40,682 nucleotides of DNA from the NCBI GenBank assembly GCA_022712895.1, contig JAFLJS010000012.1, forward strand, positions 1 to 40,682. Reading direction: 5' to 3'. Shown here piece after piece: positions 17,701-26,833 of the stretch (position 1 is the first letter of the stretch; each line of letters opens with the position of its first letter). The stretch comes from Desulfocapsa sp. Its GTDB lineage: Bacteria; Desulfobacterota; Desulfobulbia; Desulfobulbales; Desulfocapsaceae. Made by a program: the position numbers and the translations under genes. Below the pieces are notes generated by a model. That model saw only the letters and a program-made list of their open reading frames with translations, made no database searches and was not told the DNA's origin.

Positions 17701-18927
17701 TATTACACCATGGGTATCACTCAGCACACCTCAGGAACAGACAATGTGTGTGCTCTTGCCAACCTTGCCATGATTACCGGTAACCTCGGGAAAATTGGTG
17801 CTGGACTCAATCCGCTACGTGGTCAGAATAACGTGCAGGGTGCCAGTGATATGGGTTGTAACCCGAGCTTTTTTCCTGGTTATCAGAAGACAAACGATAA
17901 GGCGGCATGTGACAAATTTTCTGAAATATGGGGAGTTACCGTTTCAGATAAACCAGGTCTTATGGCCACTGAAATGCCTAACGCCATTACTGATGGTAAG
18001 TTGAAGGGATTATGGATCATGGGTGAAAATCCTGTAATCAGTGACCCCAACAGTGATCATGCAAAGCATGCTTTTGAACAGCTTGACTGCTTGGTTGTAC
18101 AGGATATCTTCCTTACTGAAACTGCAGAAATTGCAGACGTTGTATTGCCGGCTGCTGTATTTGCAGAAAAGAATGGAACATTTGCCAATACCGAAAGAAA
18201 GGTGCAACGTGTTCGTCGGGCACTTATCCCACCAGGAGATTCACGAGACGATCTTTCCATAATCAATATGGTCAGTAATCGAATTCTTGGGAACAGTAAT
18301 AGTGGCTATAACGGATATTCTGATCCCATTTATCATACCGTCGCTCCCCTGGCCTCAGAAGTTTTTGATGAGATGACAACGTGCTGGACTGCAATGGCAG
18401 GTATGAGCTATGAGCGCATTGAAGATGAAGGTCTTGTCTGGCCCTGTCCCGATAAGGATCACCCCGGAACTCCAGTTCTGCATATAGATGGTTTCCCTAG
18501 GGGAAAAGGATATCTCTCTGCCATTACCTGGTCAGGACCTGCAGAATTACCAGATGCGGATTTTCCACTGGTACTAACCACCGGTAGAGTATTGTATCAG
18601 TATCACACAGGAACTATGACACGTCGATCTGAGGTTCTTGAGGGAGCAGCGCCTTCTGCCTATGTTGAAATGCATCCTGAAGATGCCGCTCAGTTGAATG
18701 TTGCAGATAAAGAGATTGTTCGCGCAAGTTCAAGACGTGGTCAAATAAAACTTGCAATACGGATTACTGACAGAGTGAACAAAGGACTGGTTTTTATTCC
18801 ATTCCACTACAAAGAAGCTTCTGTCAACCTGTTAACAAACGACGCACTTGATCCTCATAGTAAAATACCCGAGGCCAAGGTGTGTGCCATAAAGATTGAA
18901 AAGATTAGCGAAGCTGTTGCAGTATAA
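14743..18927 (+). CDS. fdhA: Selenocysteine formate dehydrogenase fused to a GltD-like flavoprotein and ferredoxin domains
   Basis: One 1394-residue frame if UGA at 17239-17241 is read as Sec833. Domains in order: [2Fe-2S] ferredoxin (C36, C47, C50, C64); a GltD/NfnB-type cysteine-rich domain ('DCKAPCNLTCPG', 'GRVCPRFCETRC'); FAD-binding 'RIAVIGGGPAGLTAAWFLA' (from about 195) and a second Rossmann 'KKAAVIGGNNIAMEVARSL' for NAD(P)H; two [4Fe-4S] clusters (from C630 and C669); then a molybdopterin/tungsten formate dehydrogenase opening with C705-P-Y-C-G-T-G-C712. The context 'DHCARYU-HSPTVTG' matches the Sec site of formate dehydrogenases. It should interconvert formate and CO2, passing electrons to NAD(P)H, ferredoxin or the adjacent HdrA. 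No signal peptide. Only a weak ribosome site is seen, so coupling to acsC is likely. Confidence 0.92.
17254..17270 (+). promoter_or_regulatory. Bacterial SECIS hairpin of fdhA
   Basis: GTGACC (17254-17259) pairs perfectly with GGTCAC (17265-17270) around the loop GGTCT, 12 nt after the in-frame UGA. A GGUCU apical loop is also that of the E. coli fdhF SECIS bound by SelB. Confidence 0.85.
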
Positions 18928-18956
18928 ATAAATTAATAATTACCCGGAGATTTTAG

Positions 18957-21900
18957 ATGGGAAAAGCAATGATACACAGGGAAGGCGCTGTGATGATACT
19001 AGGCGGAGGAATCGCCGGTATACAAGCCGCCCTGGATATGACTGACCTTGGGTATTACGTCTATCTGGTCGAGAAGTCACCAGCTGTTGGTGGCGTAATG
19101 GCTCAGCTGGACAAGACATTTCCGACAAATGATTGTTCTCTCTGAATCCTGGCGCCAAAGCTGGTAGAGGCCGGTCGGTCTCCAAATATTGAGATGATTA
19201 CCAATGCGGATTTCCTCGCATTGGAAGGTGAAGCAGGCGATTACACTGCAAAGCTGAATATTCGTCCCCGTTATATCGATGCAGATGCATGTACAGCCTG
19301 TGGGCTCTGTACTCAGTATTGTCCAAAGCATCACTCAGATTCATACAATGAAGGGCTATCCATCACCCGTCCTATTCATATAGATTATGCCCAGGCAGTT
19401 CCTGCCACATACTATATTGACCCTTCATCCTGCATGTTTCTGCAGCATGACACTTGTCAGATTTGTGTCCCCGTTTGTCAGAGTCATGCTATTAACTTCA
19501 GTCAGAAACCGGAAGCCAGAGATCTGAAGATCGGTGCAGTTATTCTGTCACCCGGTTTTGGGAAGATCGCGGAAAGCACCCTTGAGAAGTTCTCTTACGG
19601 GAAACATCCCGATGTAGTAACTGCTTATGAGTATGAGCGCATGACAACTGCTTCAGGTCCGTTTCTAGGAGAGATCAAATGCTTCTCCGATGGACGGCAT
19701 CCAAAATCAATGGCTTTTATTCAGTGTGTCGGCTCCCGTGATCTTGGTTGTGACAACGGTTACTGTTCATCTGTCTGCTGTATGTATGCAATCAAAGAAG
19801 CACTGGTTACCAAGGAACATGATCCTGAAGTGGACATCACTATCTACTACATGGACATCCGTACTCAGGGCAAAGATTTTGATGCAGCTCGTGAACGCGC
19901 CGAAAATATTGGTATCAAATTTGTTCGCGCAAAAGTTGCTGATGTAACACCATGGGATAATCATCTGAAACTGACCTACTCAACCCTTGATGGTCAGCAT
20001 AAGTTTGATGCCCATGATATGGTTGTACTCTCTGTTGGGCTTGAGTCTCCAAAAGATGCACAGAAAATTGCCGATATTACAAAAATTGATCTCAATAAAT
20101 ACGACTTTTGTAAAACCGGAACCTTTACGCCCCTTGAAACCAGTAAGAAAGGAATTGTTGTGGCCGGTGCTTTCCAGGGACCCAAAGATATTCCTGAGTC
20201 AGCAACTCAAGCTTCTGGTGCCGCAGCCCTTGCAGCTGTAACACTCAAAAAACAGCGGGGTAAAGGTACAGTTTTAAAGGAGTATCCAGAAGAACTTTCC
20301 GTTACCGATGAAGACGAAGTTCGTATTGGAGTTTTTGTCTGCCATTGCGGTATCAATATCAGCTCTGTTGTTGATTGTCCTGATGTAGCCAACGAAGCTG
20401 GTGGCATGGAAAATGTTGCCTACTACACAGAAAATCTGTACTCCTGTTCACAGGATGCTCAGGAACAGATCAAGCAGACAATTATAGATAAAAAACTGAA
20501 CAGAGTTGTTATTGCCGCCTGTTCACCTCGAACCCACGAACCTCTTTTTCAGGAGACCCTGAAAGATGCAGGACTCAATAGAAACCTTTTTGAGATGGTG
20601 AATATCCGGGACCAATGTTCCTGGGTACATGCCAACGAGCCTGAAGAAGCCACCCAAAAATCGAAAGATCTGGTTCGGATGGCTGTGCATAAGGCCGCCC
20701 ATATTCAGCCTCTGCCTGAGCAGACAGTGCCAGTAACACCAAAGGCTCTTGTACTTGGTGCTGGTGTTGCCGGAATGACCGCAGCACTCTCTCTTGCTGA
20801 TCAGGGATTCCCTTCCATAATTGTGGAAAAGGGTGACAAGGTTGGTGGGCAAATGCTTAATTTGAAAAATACCCTCAATGGTGAATCCATTGCTGCGCAT
20901 TTAAAGTCTCTCACTACAAAAGTGGAAAAGGCTAATAATATTGAAGTAATGCTTAACTCAGAACTTGTTGAAACGGCAGGTTTTGTCGGTAACTTCAGCT
21001 CTGTTATTGCAACCGGTAAGACCAAGAAAAAGAAAGAGACCACCTATGATCATGGTGTAGTGGTAGTTGCCACTGGTGGCCATGAGTATCGTCCTAAAAT
21101 GTACGAATTAGGTAAGTCCAAGAAGGTCTGCACGCAGCAGGAGCTTGAAACAAAACTTGAAGGCCGTGCCAAGAATCGTGCACCTAATTCAATTGTTATG
21201 ATTCAGTGTGCAGGTTCCCGTGGCGATGATTTGGGATACTGCTCTAAGGTCTGCTGTAATCACGCAATGAAAAATGTTTTAAAAATCAAGGAGATCAACC
21301 CTGATTCTCAAGTCATTGTGCTCTATAGAGATATTCGTACCTACGGTTTTGCAGAAGATGCATACCTTGAAGCACGCAAAAAAGGCGTGATATTTATCCC
21401 ATATGAAGTGGATAGAAAGCCTGTGGTCAGCTCCAAAGGCACAAAAGTTCAGGTGGATTTCTTTGATTCCATTATGCAGGAAGATGTGAGCATGACACCT
21501 GATCTCGTTGCCTTGTCAGTTGGTCTGGTACCGAACAGTACCGATGAACTTTCTAAATTGTTGAAATTACCCGTTACAGCCAATAAGTTCTTTCTGGAAG
21601 CACATGTCAAACTTCGTCCAATAGAGATGGCGGTAGAAGGTGTGTATGTTTGCGGACTGGCCCACGGTCCAAAACCAATTGACGAAACCATCGTTCAGGC
21701 ACAGGCCGCTGCAGCAAAAGCTGCCATGCCGCTTGTTAACGGAAAGGTAAAAGTAGATCCAATTGTATCCACCGTTGATCAGGAAGATTGTATTGGCTGT
21801 GGAATTTGTACCAGTCTCTGTCCGTATGGTGCAATCACCATGGTAAAGATAGAAAAGAAACGTAAAGCCTTTACCATTGCAGCATCTTGCAAAGCTTGCG

Positions 21901-22016
21901 GTATCTGTGCTGCACACTGCCCGACATTTGCCATATCCATGGGTGGCTTTACCAACGAACAGCTGATTTCACAAATTGAAGCGTTTGGAAATAAAAAAGA
22001 AAAAGTAGAGGCTTAA
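18957..22016 (+). CDS. hdrA: Selenocysteine HdrA-like protein (heterodisulfide reductase subunit A) with duplicated FAD domain
   Basis: One 1019-residue frame if UGA at 19143-19145 is Sec63. It begins directly with the HdrA FAD domain ('[20 protein letters not shown]', '[29 protein letters not shown]'), where Sec occupies the conserved cysteine of the DCSxC motif. Ferredoxin ligands follow ('[12 protein letters not shown]' from C112; 'CQICVPVC'). A second half repeats the HdrA N-terminal module ('[16 protein letters not shown]', '[11 protein letters not shown]') and a second FAD domain ('[21 protein letters not shown]') lacking the DCSxC site, then two C-terminal [4Fe-4S] motifs ('[12 protein letters not shown]', '[12 protein letters not shown]'). 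HdrA is the flavin-based bifurcating hub of Hdr complexes. GGAG lies 8 nt before ATG. No hdrB or hdrC follows. Confidence 0.92.
19167..19182 (+). promoter_or_regulatory. Bacterial SECIS hairpin of hdrA
   Basis: GAGGCC (19167-19172) pairs with GGTCTC (19177-19182, one G-U) around the loop GGTC, 21 nt after the in-frame UGA. The loop has the conserved G in its first two positions. Confidence 0.75.
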
Positions 22017-22052
22017 TCAGAAGTCTACACTAATAGATTTTCGGAGAACATA

Positions 22053-22655
22053 ATGTCAGATAATGAATTCAGCCCAAAAATTCTTGGGTTCCTCTGTAAC
22101 TGGTGCTGTTATGCAGCAGCTGATGCTGCCGGGGTATCGCGTTTTCAATACCCGCCAAATATGCGGACTATACGGGTAATGTGCACAGGAAGAGTAGACC
22201 CTTCTTTTATTCTGAAAGGATTTCTTGAAGGAGCTGACGCAATTTTTACCGGCGGCTGACAACTTGGCGAATGCCATTACCAGGTTGGTAATTATGATGC
22301 GATGGGCGTGGATGCACTGGTTAAAAAAGTGCTTCGTGATGTGGGAATTAAAGAAGAGCGATACAGCTTACAGTGGGCTTCCGCCGCTGAAGCCCCTCGT
22401 TTTGTAAAGTTGATCACTGACTTTACAGAAGAGATGAAAGCGCTTGGTCCCATTGGAGAAGCTGAAGGTTTCTCTAAAGAAGAAGTTCAGGATCGGATTC
22501 AGCAGGCATTAGATGCTTTGTCCAGCCAGAAAGTACGTATTGGCTTTGGTAACGCTTCTAAAGCAGTACGTAAAGATGCAATCTGGACCGATGAGCATAT
22601 CAGTGGTATCATCAATAAAAAGATGGAAAAATCACTGGCATCTCTTAGTAAATAG
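22053..22655 (+). CDS. mvhD: Selenocysteine MvhD-type [2Fe-2S] electron-transfer protein
   Basis: One 200-residue frame if UGA at 22257-22259 is Sec69. MvhD/FrhD-like motifs are visible: 'LGFLCNWCCYAAADAAG', 'MRTIRVMCTGRVDP', and 'GADAIFTGGU-QLGECHYQVGNYDAM', where Sec replaces a conserved cysteine thought to bind the cluster. In methanogens and acetogens MvhD links HdrA to hydrogenase or formate dehydrogenase. Here it should link HdrA to the upstream FdhA fusion or another dehydrogenase. The region from about residue 85 on is a helical tail usual in longer MvhD proteins. CGGAGAA precedes the ATG by 6-7 nt. It ends the operon, just before a strong terminator. Confidence 0.92.
22276..22292 (+). 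promoter_or_regulatory. Bacterial SECIS hairpin of mvhD
   Basis: ATTACC (22276-22281) pairs perfectly with GGTAAT (22287-22292) around AGGTT; a seventh A-T pair would leave the loop GGT. It begins 16 nt after the in-frame UGA. Confidence 0.75.
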
Positions 22656-22682
22656 ATTTACGGCTTTAAGTTTAGCTATTAG

Positions 22683-22718
22683 GCCCTGTTTTTCTTTGTG
22701 AAGAACAGGGCTTTTTTT
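22683..22718 (+). terminator. Rho-independent terminator of the acetyl-CoA pathway operon
   Basis: GCCCTGTT (22683-22690) pairs with AACAGGGC (22704-22711), followed by seven T's (22712-22718). It lies 27 nt after the mvhD stop. Confidence 0.92.
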
Positions 22719-22746
22719 AACTGAAAATGGTGGCGTGGGAACAGTA

Positions 22747-22772
22747 CAGCAAGTAGATCTGGTCGCTTGCTG
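22747..22772. terminator. Hairpin just after the transglycosylase gene (weak)
   Basis: CAGCAAG (22747-22753) pairs with CTTGCTG (22766-22772) next to the minus-strand stop codon at 22775. There is no T run on the minus side, so a terminator role is uncertain. Confidence 0.3.
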
Positions 22773-22774
22773 CT

Positions 22775-23419
22775 TTATCTTCTGTTAGACGCAAGACGGG
22801 ATCGTTTCCGTAATAAATCGATATAGTAGGAATTGACTTTGCCGATCAGGTCCTGTGTCTCACGGTAGGGGGCTACCCTGCCTTTTTTTAATTCTTTCTG
22901 ATTTTCTCCAGCATTCCATGCCGTGAGTACAAGCTCAAGCTTTCCTTTGAATTTATAATTATATTTAGAAATTAGATAACAGGTGAGTAGGATATTTATC
23001 TCAGGGTTAAACAGATCATTTTTTTTCAGGTTTGCCAGTTTGTTTCTGGATACGTTCGGAAAACGAAACCGGGATCGTGAGAGCTCAAGCGCTGCCTGTT
23101 TTCCTGTGCTGTAAATAATCTGCCCAAGTCCCATTGCTTCCTTACTCGATATGGCTCGTGGATCAGCATCTGACTCTGCAAGGATCAAGGCCCTGATAAA
23201 ATCAGGGTTGACCTTGTGCCGGGCCCTGAAGAAGGTAAACTGTGCATAGTAGTTTATGTATCTGTTAAAGGGCTTGAGACGCTGTAAAGCGCCCTTGCTG
23301 ACCTGTGTACCTTTATATTTTGCAAGGGATTGTTGTAGCTGTGCACTGTCAGCAAGTGTAGGTGCCAGAAAGAACAGGCAGCTAATAAGGCTCAGGGTAA
23401 TGAGATAAAATTTCTGCAT
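22775..23419 (-). CDS. Secreted lytic transglycosylase (SLT domain)
   Basis: A 214-residue exported protein. The signal peptide is 'FYLITLSLISCLFFLAPTLA'. The SLT/goose-lysozyme core is seen as 'RALILAESDADPRAISSKEA' with catalytic Glu82, 'MGLGQI', 'NPEINILLTCYLISKYN' and 'VLTAWNAGE'. It cleaves peptidoglycan between MurNAc and GlcNAc, forming anhydro ends. The ATG directly follows the stop codon of the M18 aminopeptidase (TAG-ATG), so the two are probably translationally coupled. Its role in turnover or in opening the wall for a secretion machine cannot be told from the context. Confidence 0.88.
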   Translation of the reverse strand: MQKFYLITLSLISCLFFLAPTLADSAQLQQSLAKYKGTQVSKGALQRLKPFNRYINYYAQFTFFRARHKVNPDFIRALILAESDADPRAISSKEAMGLGQIIYSTGKQAALELSRSRFRFPNVSRNKLANLKKNDLFNPEINILLTCYLISKYNYKFKGKLELVLTAWNAGENQKELKKGRVAPYRETQDLIGKVNSYYIDLLRKRSRLASNRR

Positions 23420-24709
23420 CTATAGAGGGCGTGAGAGGAAGAGATCAATAACTTTTGAAAGCATATAGGGATCTTTCGCTCCTGTGCTTTCACGTATGGA
23501 GTGCATGGCAAGACTTGGGATTCCAACATCAACAGTTTGGATACCAAGGGATGTGGCGACAATGGGCCCTATTGTAGATCCACAGGCGAGATCATTCTGC
23601 ATTACAAATTCCTGTACCGGGACATTTGCTGCGATGCAAAGACTCTTGAAAAGAGCAGCAGATCTGCTGGTTGTTGCGTAGCGCTGATTTGCGTTGTATT
23701 TTATGACCGGTCCATGGTTCAGAAGTGGCAGATGTTGCGGGTCATACTTTTCAATAAAATTAGGATGAAGAGCATGTGCATTGTCCATGGAAATAAAATG
23801 GGAACAACTGAACATTCGAGCACGTTTTGTGGCATCTGGAATAAGGCGGGTGAGTACAGAGTGTAGAAAGTTTCCCTGAGCTCCGGAAACACTTGATGAG
23901 CCAATCTCTTCGTGGTTGCTACAGAGCAGGAGGCAATTCCCCTCAGTAGCGTCCTGCAACATACTCTTAATACCAATAAAGCAGCTGACCAGATTGTCCA
24001 GCCTGCTTGCTGCAATAAACTCCCTGTTCAATCCGGTCAGCTCAGGCTCTTGGGTGTCGTAGCAAAAGAGGTCAAAACCAAGGACTATTTTTGTGGAGAT
24101 TTCAGGGTACTCTTCTTCAATCTGCTGCTGTAAAACATCGTGAAAGGAGAATGTTTCATCAGCTATCTGGCAGAATAAAGGGTGCAGATGCTTTTGGCGT
24201 TTGATACTGTATTTCTCATTCACTTCACGGTTCAGGTGGATGGCAAGGTTGGGAAGCATGGCCACGGCACGTTTAAAATCAATGGTTTTGACACGAATAG
24301 TGTTTTCCTGGTCAAGCAGAGTAACACGTCCGGCAATTCCAAGATCCCTGTCAAACCAAGTGGCTAATATTGGACCACCGTATACCTCAACACCCAGTTG
24401 AGTATAACTGTTACTCGTATTTGCTGGCTGCGGTTTGATCTGCAAGGACGGAGAATCTGTATGGGCGGCAAGCATTTTCCAGCCTGTTTCACACTTCCTG
24501 GCTGATGCTATTTTAAAAATAAGAATAGTTCCATTATCACGAATACAATAATATCCTTTACCAGGTTTTGTTTGCCATGCATCTTTCTCGTGAAGTTCAG
24601 AGTAACCGGCCTGGACAAGGAGTTTCGTCAAATATTGTACTGCGTGAAATGGAGTAGTGGCAGATTTGAGGAAATCAAAAAGTTCGTGGTTGAATTGTGT
24701 TAGCGACAT
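23420..24709 (-). CDS. apeB: M18 family aminopeptidase
   Basis: This 429-residue cytoplasmic zinc aminopeptidase has the M18 pattern: 'MLAAHTDSPSLQIKPQ' (metal His and Asp), 'ASRLDNLVSCFIG', 'SNHEEIGSSSVSGAQG' (catalytic and metal Glu), 'SMDNAHALHPNF', and C-terminal 'GSTIGPIVATSLGIQTVDVG' with 'SLAMHSIRES' (metal His). The family removes N-terminal acidic or neutral residues and typically forms large tetrahedral particles. AGGA precedes the ATG. It sits 27 nt after the SprA-like gene and abuts the transglycosylase gene. Confidence 0.93.
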   Translation of the reverse strand: MSLTQFNHELFDFLKSATTPFHAVQYLTKLLVQAGYSELHEKDAWQTKPGKGYYCIRDNGTILIFKIASARKCETGWKMLAAHTDSPSLQIKPQPANTSNSYTQLGVEVYGGPILATWFDRDLGIAGRVTLLDQENTIRVKTIDFKRAVAMLPNLAIHLNREVNEKYSIKRQKHLHPLFCQIADETFSFHDVLQQQIEEEYPEISTKIVLGFDLFCYDTQEPELTGLNREFIAASRLDNLVSCFIGIKSMLQDATEGNCLLLCSNHEEIGSSSVSGAQGNFLHSVLTRLIPDATKRARMFSCSHFISMDNAHALHPNFIEKYDPQHLPLLNHGPVIKYNANQRYATTSRSAALFKSLCIAANVPVQEFVMQNDLACGSTIGPIVATSLGIQTVDVGIPSLAMHSIRESTGAKDPYMLSKVIDLFLSRPL

Positions 24710-24736
24710 GGAATCCTATGGATGGTTTTGAGAGGG

Positions 24737-25483
24737 TCAGTGAGCAAGTGCTGCCATGGTCTGATATGCAGATGTCATGCTTGTACGGCTGTAATCTGAT
24801 ATTTCAGGCGATGCCTGAGGTTCTTGTTTAATTGCTTTGTCTTCAGTGCCAGTGTCAGCGTCAGTGTTTTGTGAAATGTCTGGTTGCATGGACGTGCTTT
24901 CCTGGGCTTGTAATTCGCTCTTTGCCTCCAATTCCCTAGAACTTGCCTGGGCAGCAATTGCCCGATCAGCAGAAGACGGATTTGCCGGGGCCAAGGCAGC
25001 ACGGCGAACAGTCTGCATCTTTAGAATAGTAGCCGCAGGGGAATCTTCTTTCGTCATATCAATAGGGACCTCCCCACCAGTGGCATAGCGTTTACCGTTG
25101 GGGCCTGTGGTGTATGAAAAAGAAGCCCCTCCAGCCGCGTATGCGCCAGCTGCCGAAAGGTGAGCCTGTTCATGGACTCTGACTTCAGTATCTCGCTGTT
25201 TCAACACCGTGAGTTTTACAAGTTCTTCATCTGTTAGCAGTTTCTGGTCTGTTCCTTTCTCCTGGCTGCTGGATGAGTTTTTTTGTTGCCTGGCAATTTC
25301 TTTTGCGGCAGGGGAGAGGGAAAGCGAATCCTGAGAGGGTTTGGAGCGGGACTCTTCAGGAGAGTAAGGATTAGCGGCAGGGGCCTTAGCCGAAGGATTG
25401 GCCTTGTTTGCAGGGTGCAAAGAAGCGCCCTGTTGAACCTGCGAATACATCTGAACACCATATGGTTGTGCGGCACTTTGCAT
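24737..25483 (-). CDS. SprA-related putative metalloprotease-like protein
   Basis: A 248-residue protein with low-complexity N- and C-terminal regions rich in Ala, Ser, Pro and Gln and a central conserved block of the SprA-related family: 'TEVRVHEQAHLSAAGAYAAG' then 'ASFSYTTGPNGKRYATGGEV' and 'PIDM'. HEQAH (H104, E105, H108) matches an HExxH zinc-binding motif, but enzymatic activity is not established from sequence. No signal peptide is seen. I chose ATG at 25483; a TTG two codons upstream is also possible, with AGGA 5 nt before it. It is upstream of the M18 gene on the same strand. Confidence 0.75.
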   Translation of the reverse strand: MQSAAQPYGVQMYSQVQQGASLHPANKANPSAKAPAANPYSPEESRSKPSQDSLSLSPAAKEIARQQKNSSSSQEKGTDQKLLTDEELVKLTVLKQRDTEVRVHEQAHLSAAGAYAAGGASFSYTTGPNGKRYATGGEVPIDMTKEDSPAATILKMQTVRRAALAPANPSSADRAIAAQASSRELEAKSELQAQESTSMQPDISQNTDADTGTEDKAIKQEPQASPEISDYSRTSMTSAYQTMAALAH

Positions 25484-25553
25484 AGTCAAATCTATCCTGA
25501 ATAATAGAATTCCCTAATTCATATGATATGACAGTGTGACTGCAAAAGCAAAT

Positions 25554-26597
25554 CTACTGATAGGCTTCTTTCAGGTCATAGAGCATGTCCAGGTAGTCTT
25601 CAGAACCTTTCATGCTTGATCCGCCAGTTTCCATTTCTGAAATTAACATATCAATGGCAGGTTTCAGTGCAATGCCATGTCTGTTATTTTGCTGCCGGTT
25701 GGCAAGATCCACAAGGAGAATGGCGTAGTAGGTCACAACCATACGTGACTGGGAGTCACGACGGAAGAGGTAAAGCCTACCCCCCATGGTATTTAGAAAA
25801 AAACCAGCATATTCGTAGAGTGCATCGCCATTAATGTTTTTAACGTACTTGTTCTGAACACATTCAGGGGTGTTAATGAGAAAATAGTAATCTGCCAGAA
25901 TCTGTTCAAGAGATTCTTTTTCACGGTTCAAAATGCCTTTCAATAACAGGATATTATCTTTACCGGAAATTCTAAAGAAATGGGCTGTGTTACGTAAAAT
26001 GGTATACAGGTCATCAGATTCTCGTGTCACTTTGGGTGGATTATCAAGTAATTTTCCAATTAGTTTATCGAAGTGGATTTCACTGTTCTTCTGGAGATTA
26101 TACGCTTGTACGTATGGCTGTTTGTCGAGGTGGGCATAAAAGGCATCAAGTTGTTTTTCAGGTTCAGTGCAAATGGAGTCGATTTTCTCAAATTGTGGCG
26201 TTTTGGCAGGCTCAACAGTTGGTATTCTTTCAGCACCTGTTTCAGGTTCTTTTTGATCCGAAGATTCCTGTGTACCAGCATTTGTATCCACGCTCTCCAC
26301 GCCTGGTACTATAAGAGTTGTATTGATTGCAGCAATCTCTTCTGGCGTGGCAACTAATATCTCTTCAGTATTCCCTGGGATTACAGTGAGCTTCGGGACA
26401 GGTCTTGACGACTCAGGGAGAGGTTTTTCTATAACAGGTTCGGGAACAACAAGGGGGGGGGGAGAACTGGAATTTAAAAAGGCATAAATGCCACCAATAA
26501 CAAAGAGCAGAAGGAATAGAAGAACAGCAGGTAAAACATAAGAACGTTTTTTGGCTACCGGCGGTTTTTTCTTTTGTTTTGCTTCAGAAGGATTCAT
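25554..26597 (-). CDS. Unknown membrane-anchored protein with a Pro-rich stalk
   Basis: I do not recognise this 347-residue protein. A basic N-terminus ('KQKKKPPVAKKRS') precedes one membrane segment, 'YVLPAVLLFLLLFVIGGIYAFL', then a Pro/Glu-rich stalk, then a helical C-terminal region of about 190 residues outside the membrane. The stalk begins SSPPP, encoded by a run of ten C's on the coding strand (G10 at 26453-26462), a likely slippage site. The ATG has no clear ribosome site. It heads the minus-strand run, 64 nt before the next gene, across from the ppaC promoter region. Confidence 0.65.
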   Translation of the reverse strand: MNPSEAKQKKKPPVAKKRSYVLPAVLLFLLLFVIGGIYAFLNSSSPPPLVVPEPVIEKPLPESSRPVPKLTVIPGNTEEILVATPEEIAAINTTLIVPGVESVDTNAGTQESSDQKEPETGAERIPTVEPAKTPQFEKIDSICTEPEKQLDAFYAHLDKQPYVQAYNLQKNSEIHFDKLIGKLLDNPPKVTRESDDLYTILRNTAHFFRISGKDNILLLKGILNREKESLEQILADYYFLINTPECVQNKYVKNINGDALYEYAGFFLNTMGGRLYLFRRDSQSRMVVTYYAILLVDLANRQQNNRHGIALKPAIDMLISEMETGGSSMKGSEDYLDMLYDLKEAYQ

Positions 26598-26724
26598 TGA
26601 GTGTATATATGTGATGAAATTAGCGTCAATTGAAGCTTGCAGCCTACAATAGAATCAAGCGAAAGTCACGTTCAATAAGGCTGAACCATGATTCATTAGT
26701 TTTGTGTGAAGAGGCGTTTTCTAC

Positions 26725-26753
26725 TTGACTCACTACAGCTAAAGCACTATTGT
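26725..26753 (+). promoter_or_regulatory. Sigma-70-type promoter of ppaC
   Basis: TTGACT (26725-26730), a 17-nt spacer and TATTGT (26748-26753) fit a housekeeping promoter, with transcription expected near 26760, about 75 nt before the ppaC start. Confidence 0.6.
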
Positions 26754-26833
26754 TCCCAACAATTTCGCATTAGTTAATTAAAGCCCGAACTTGGGCATAT
26801 GTAAATACTTTAAATTGTACGGAGAAAAACACA

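Noticed and set aside
17242-18927. fdhA as two separate genes or a broken pseudogene at the UGA
   Set aside because: The UGA is at the exact Sec position of formate dehydrogenase, the frame is intact on both sides and a GGUCU-loop hairpin follows.
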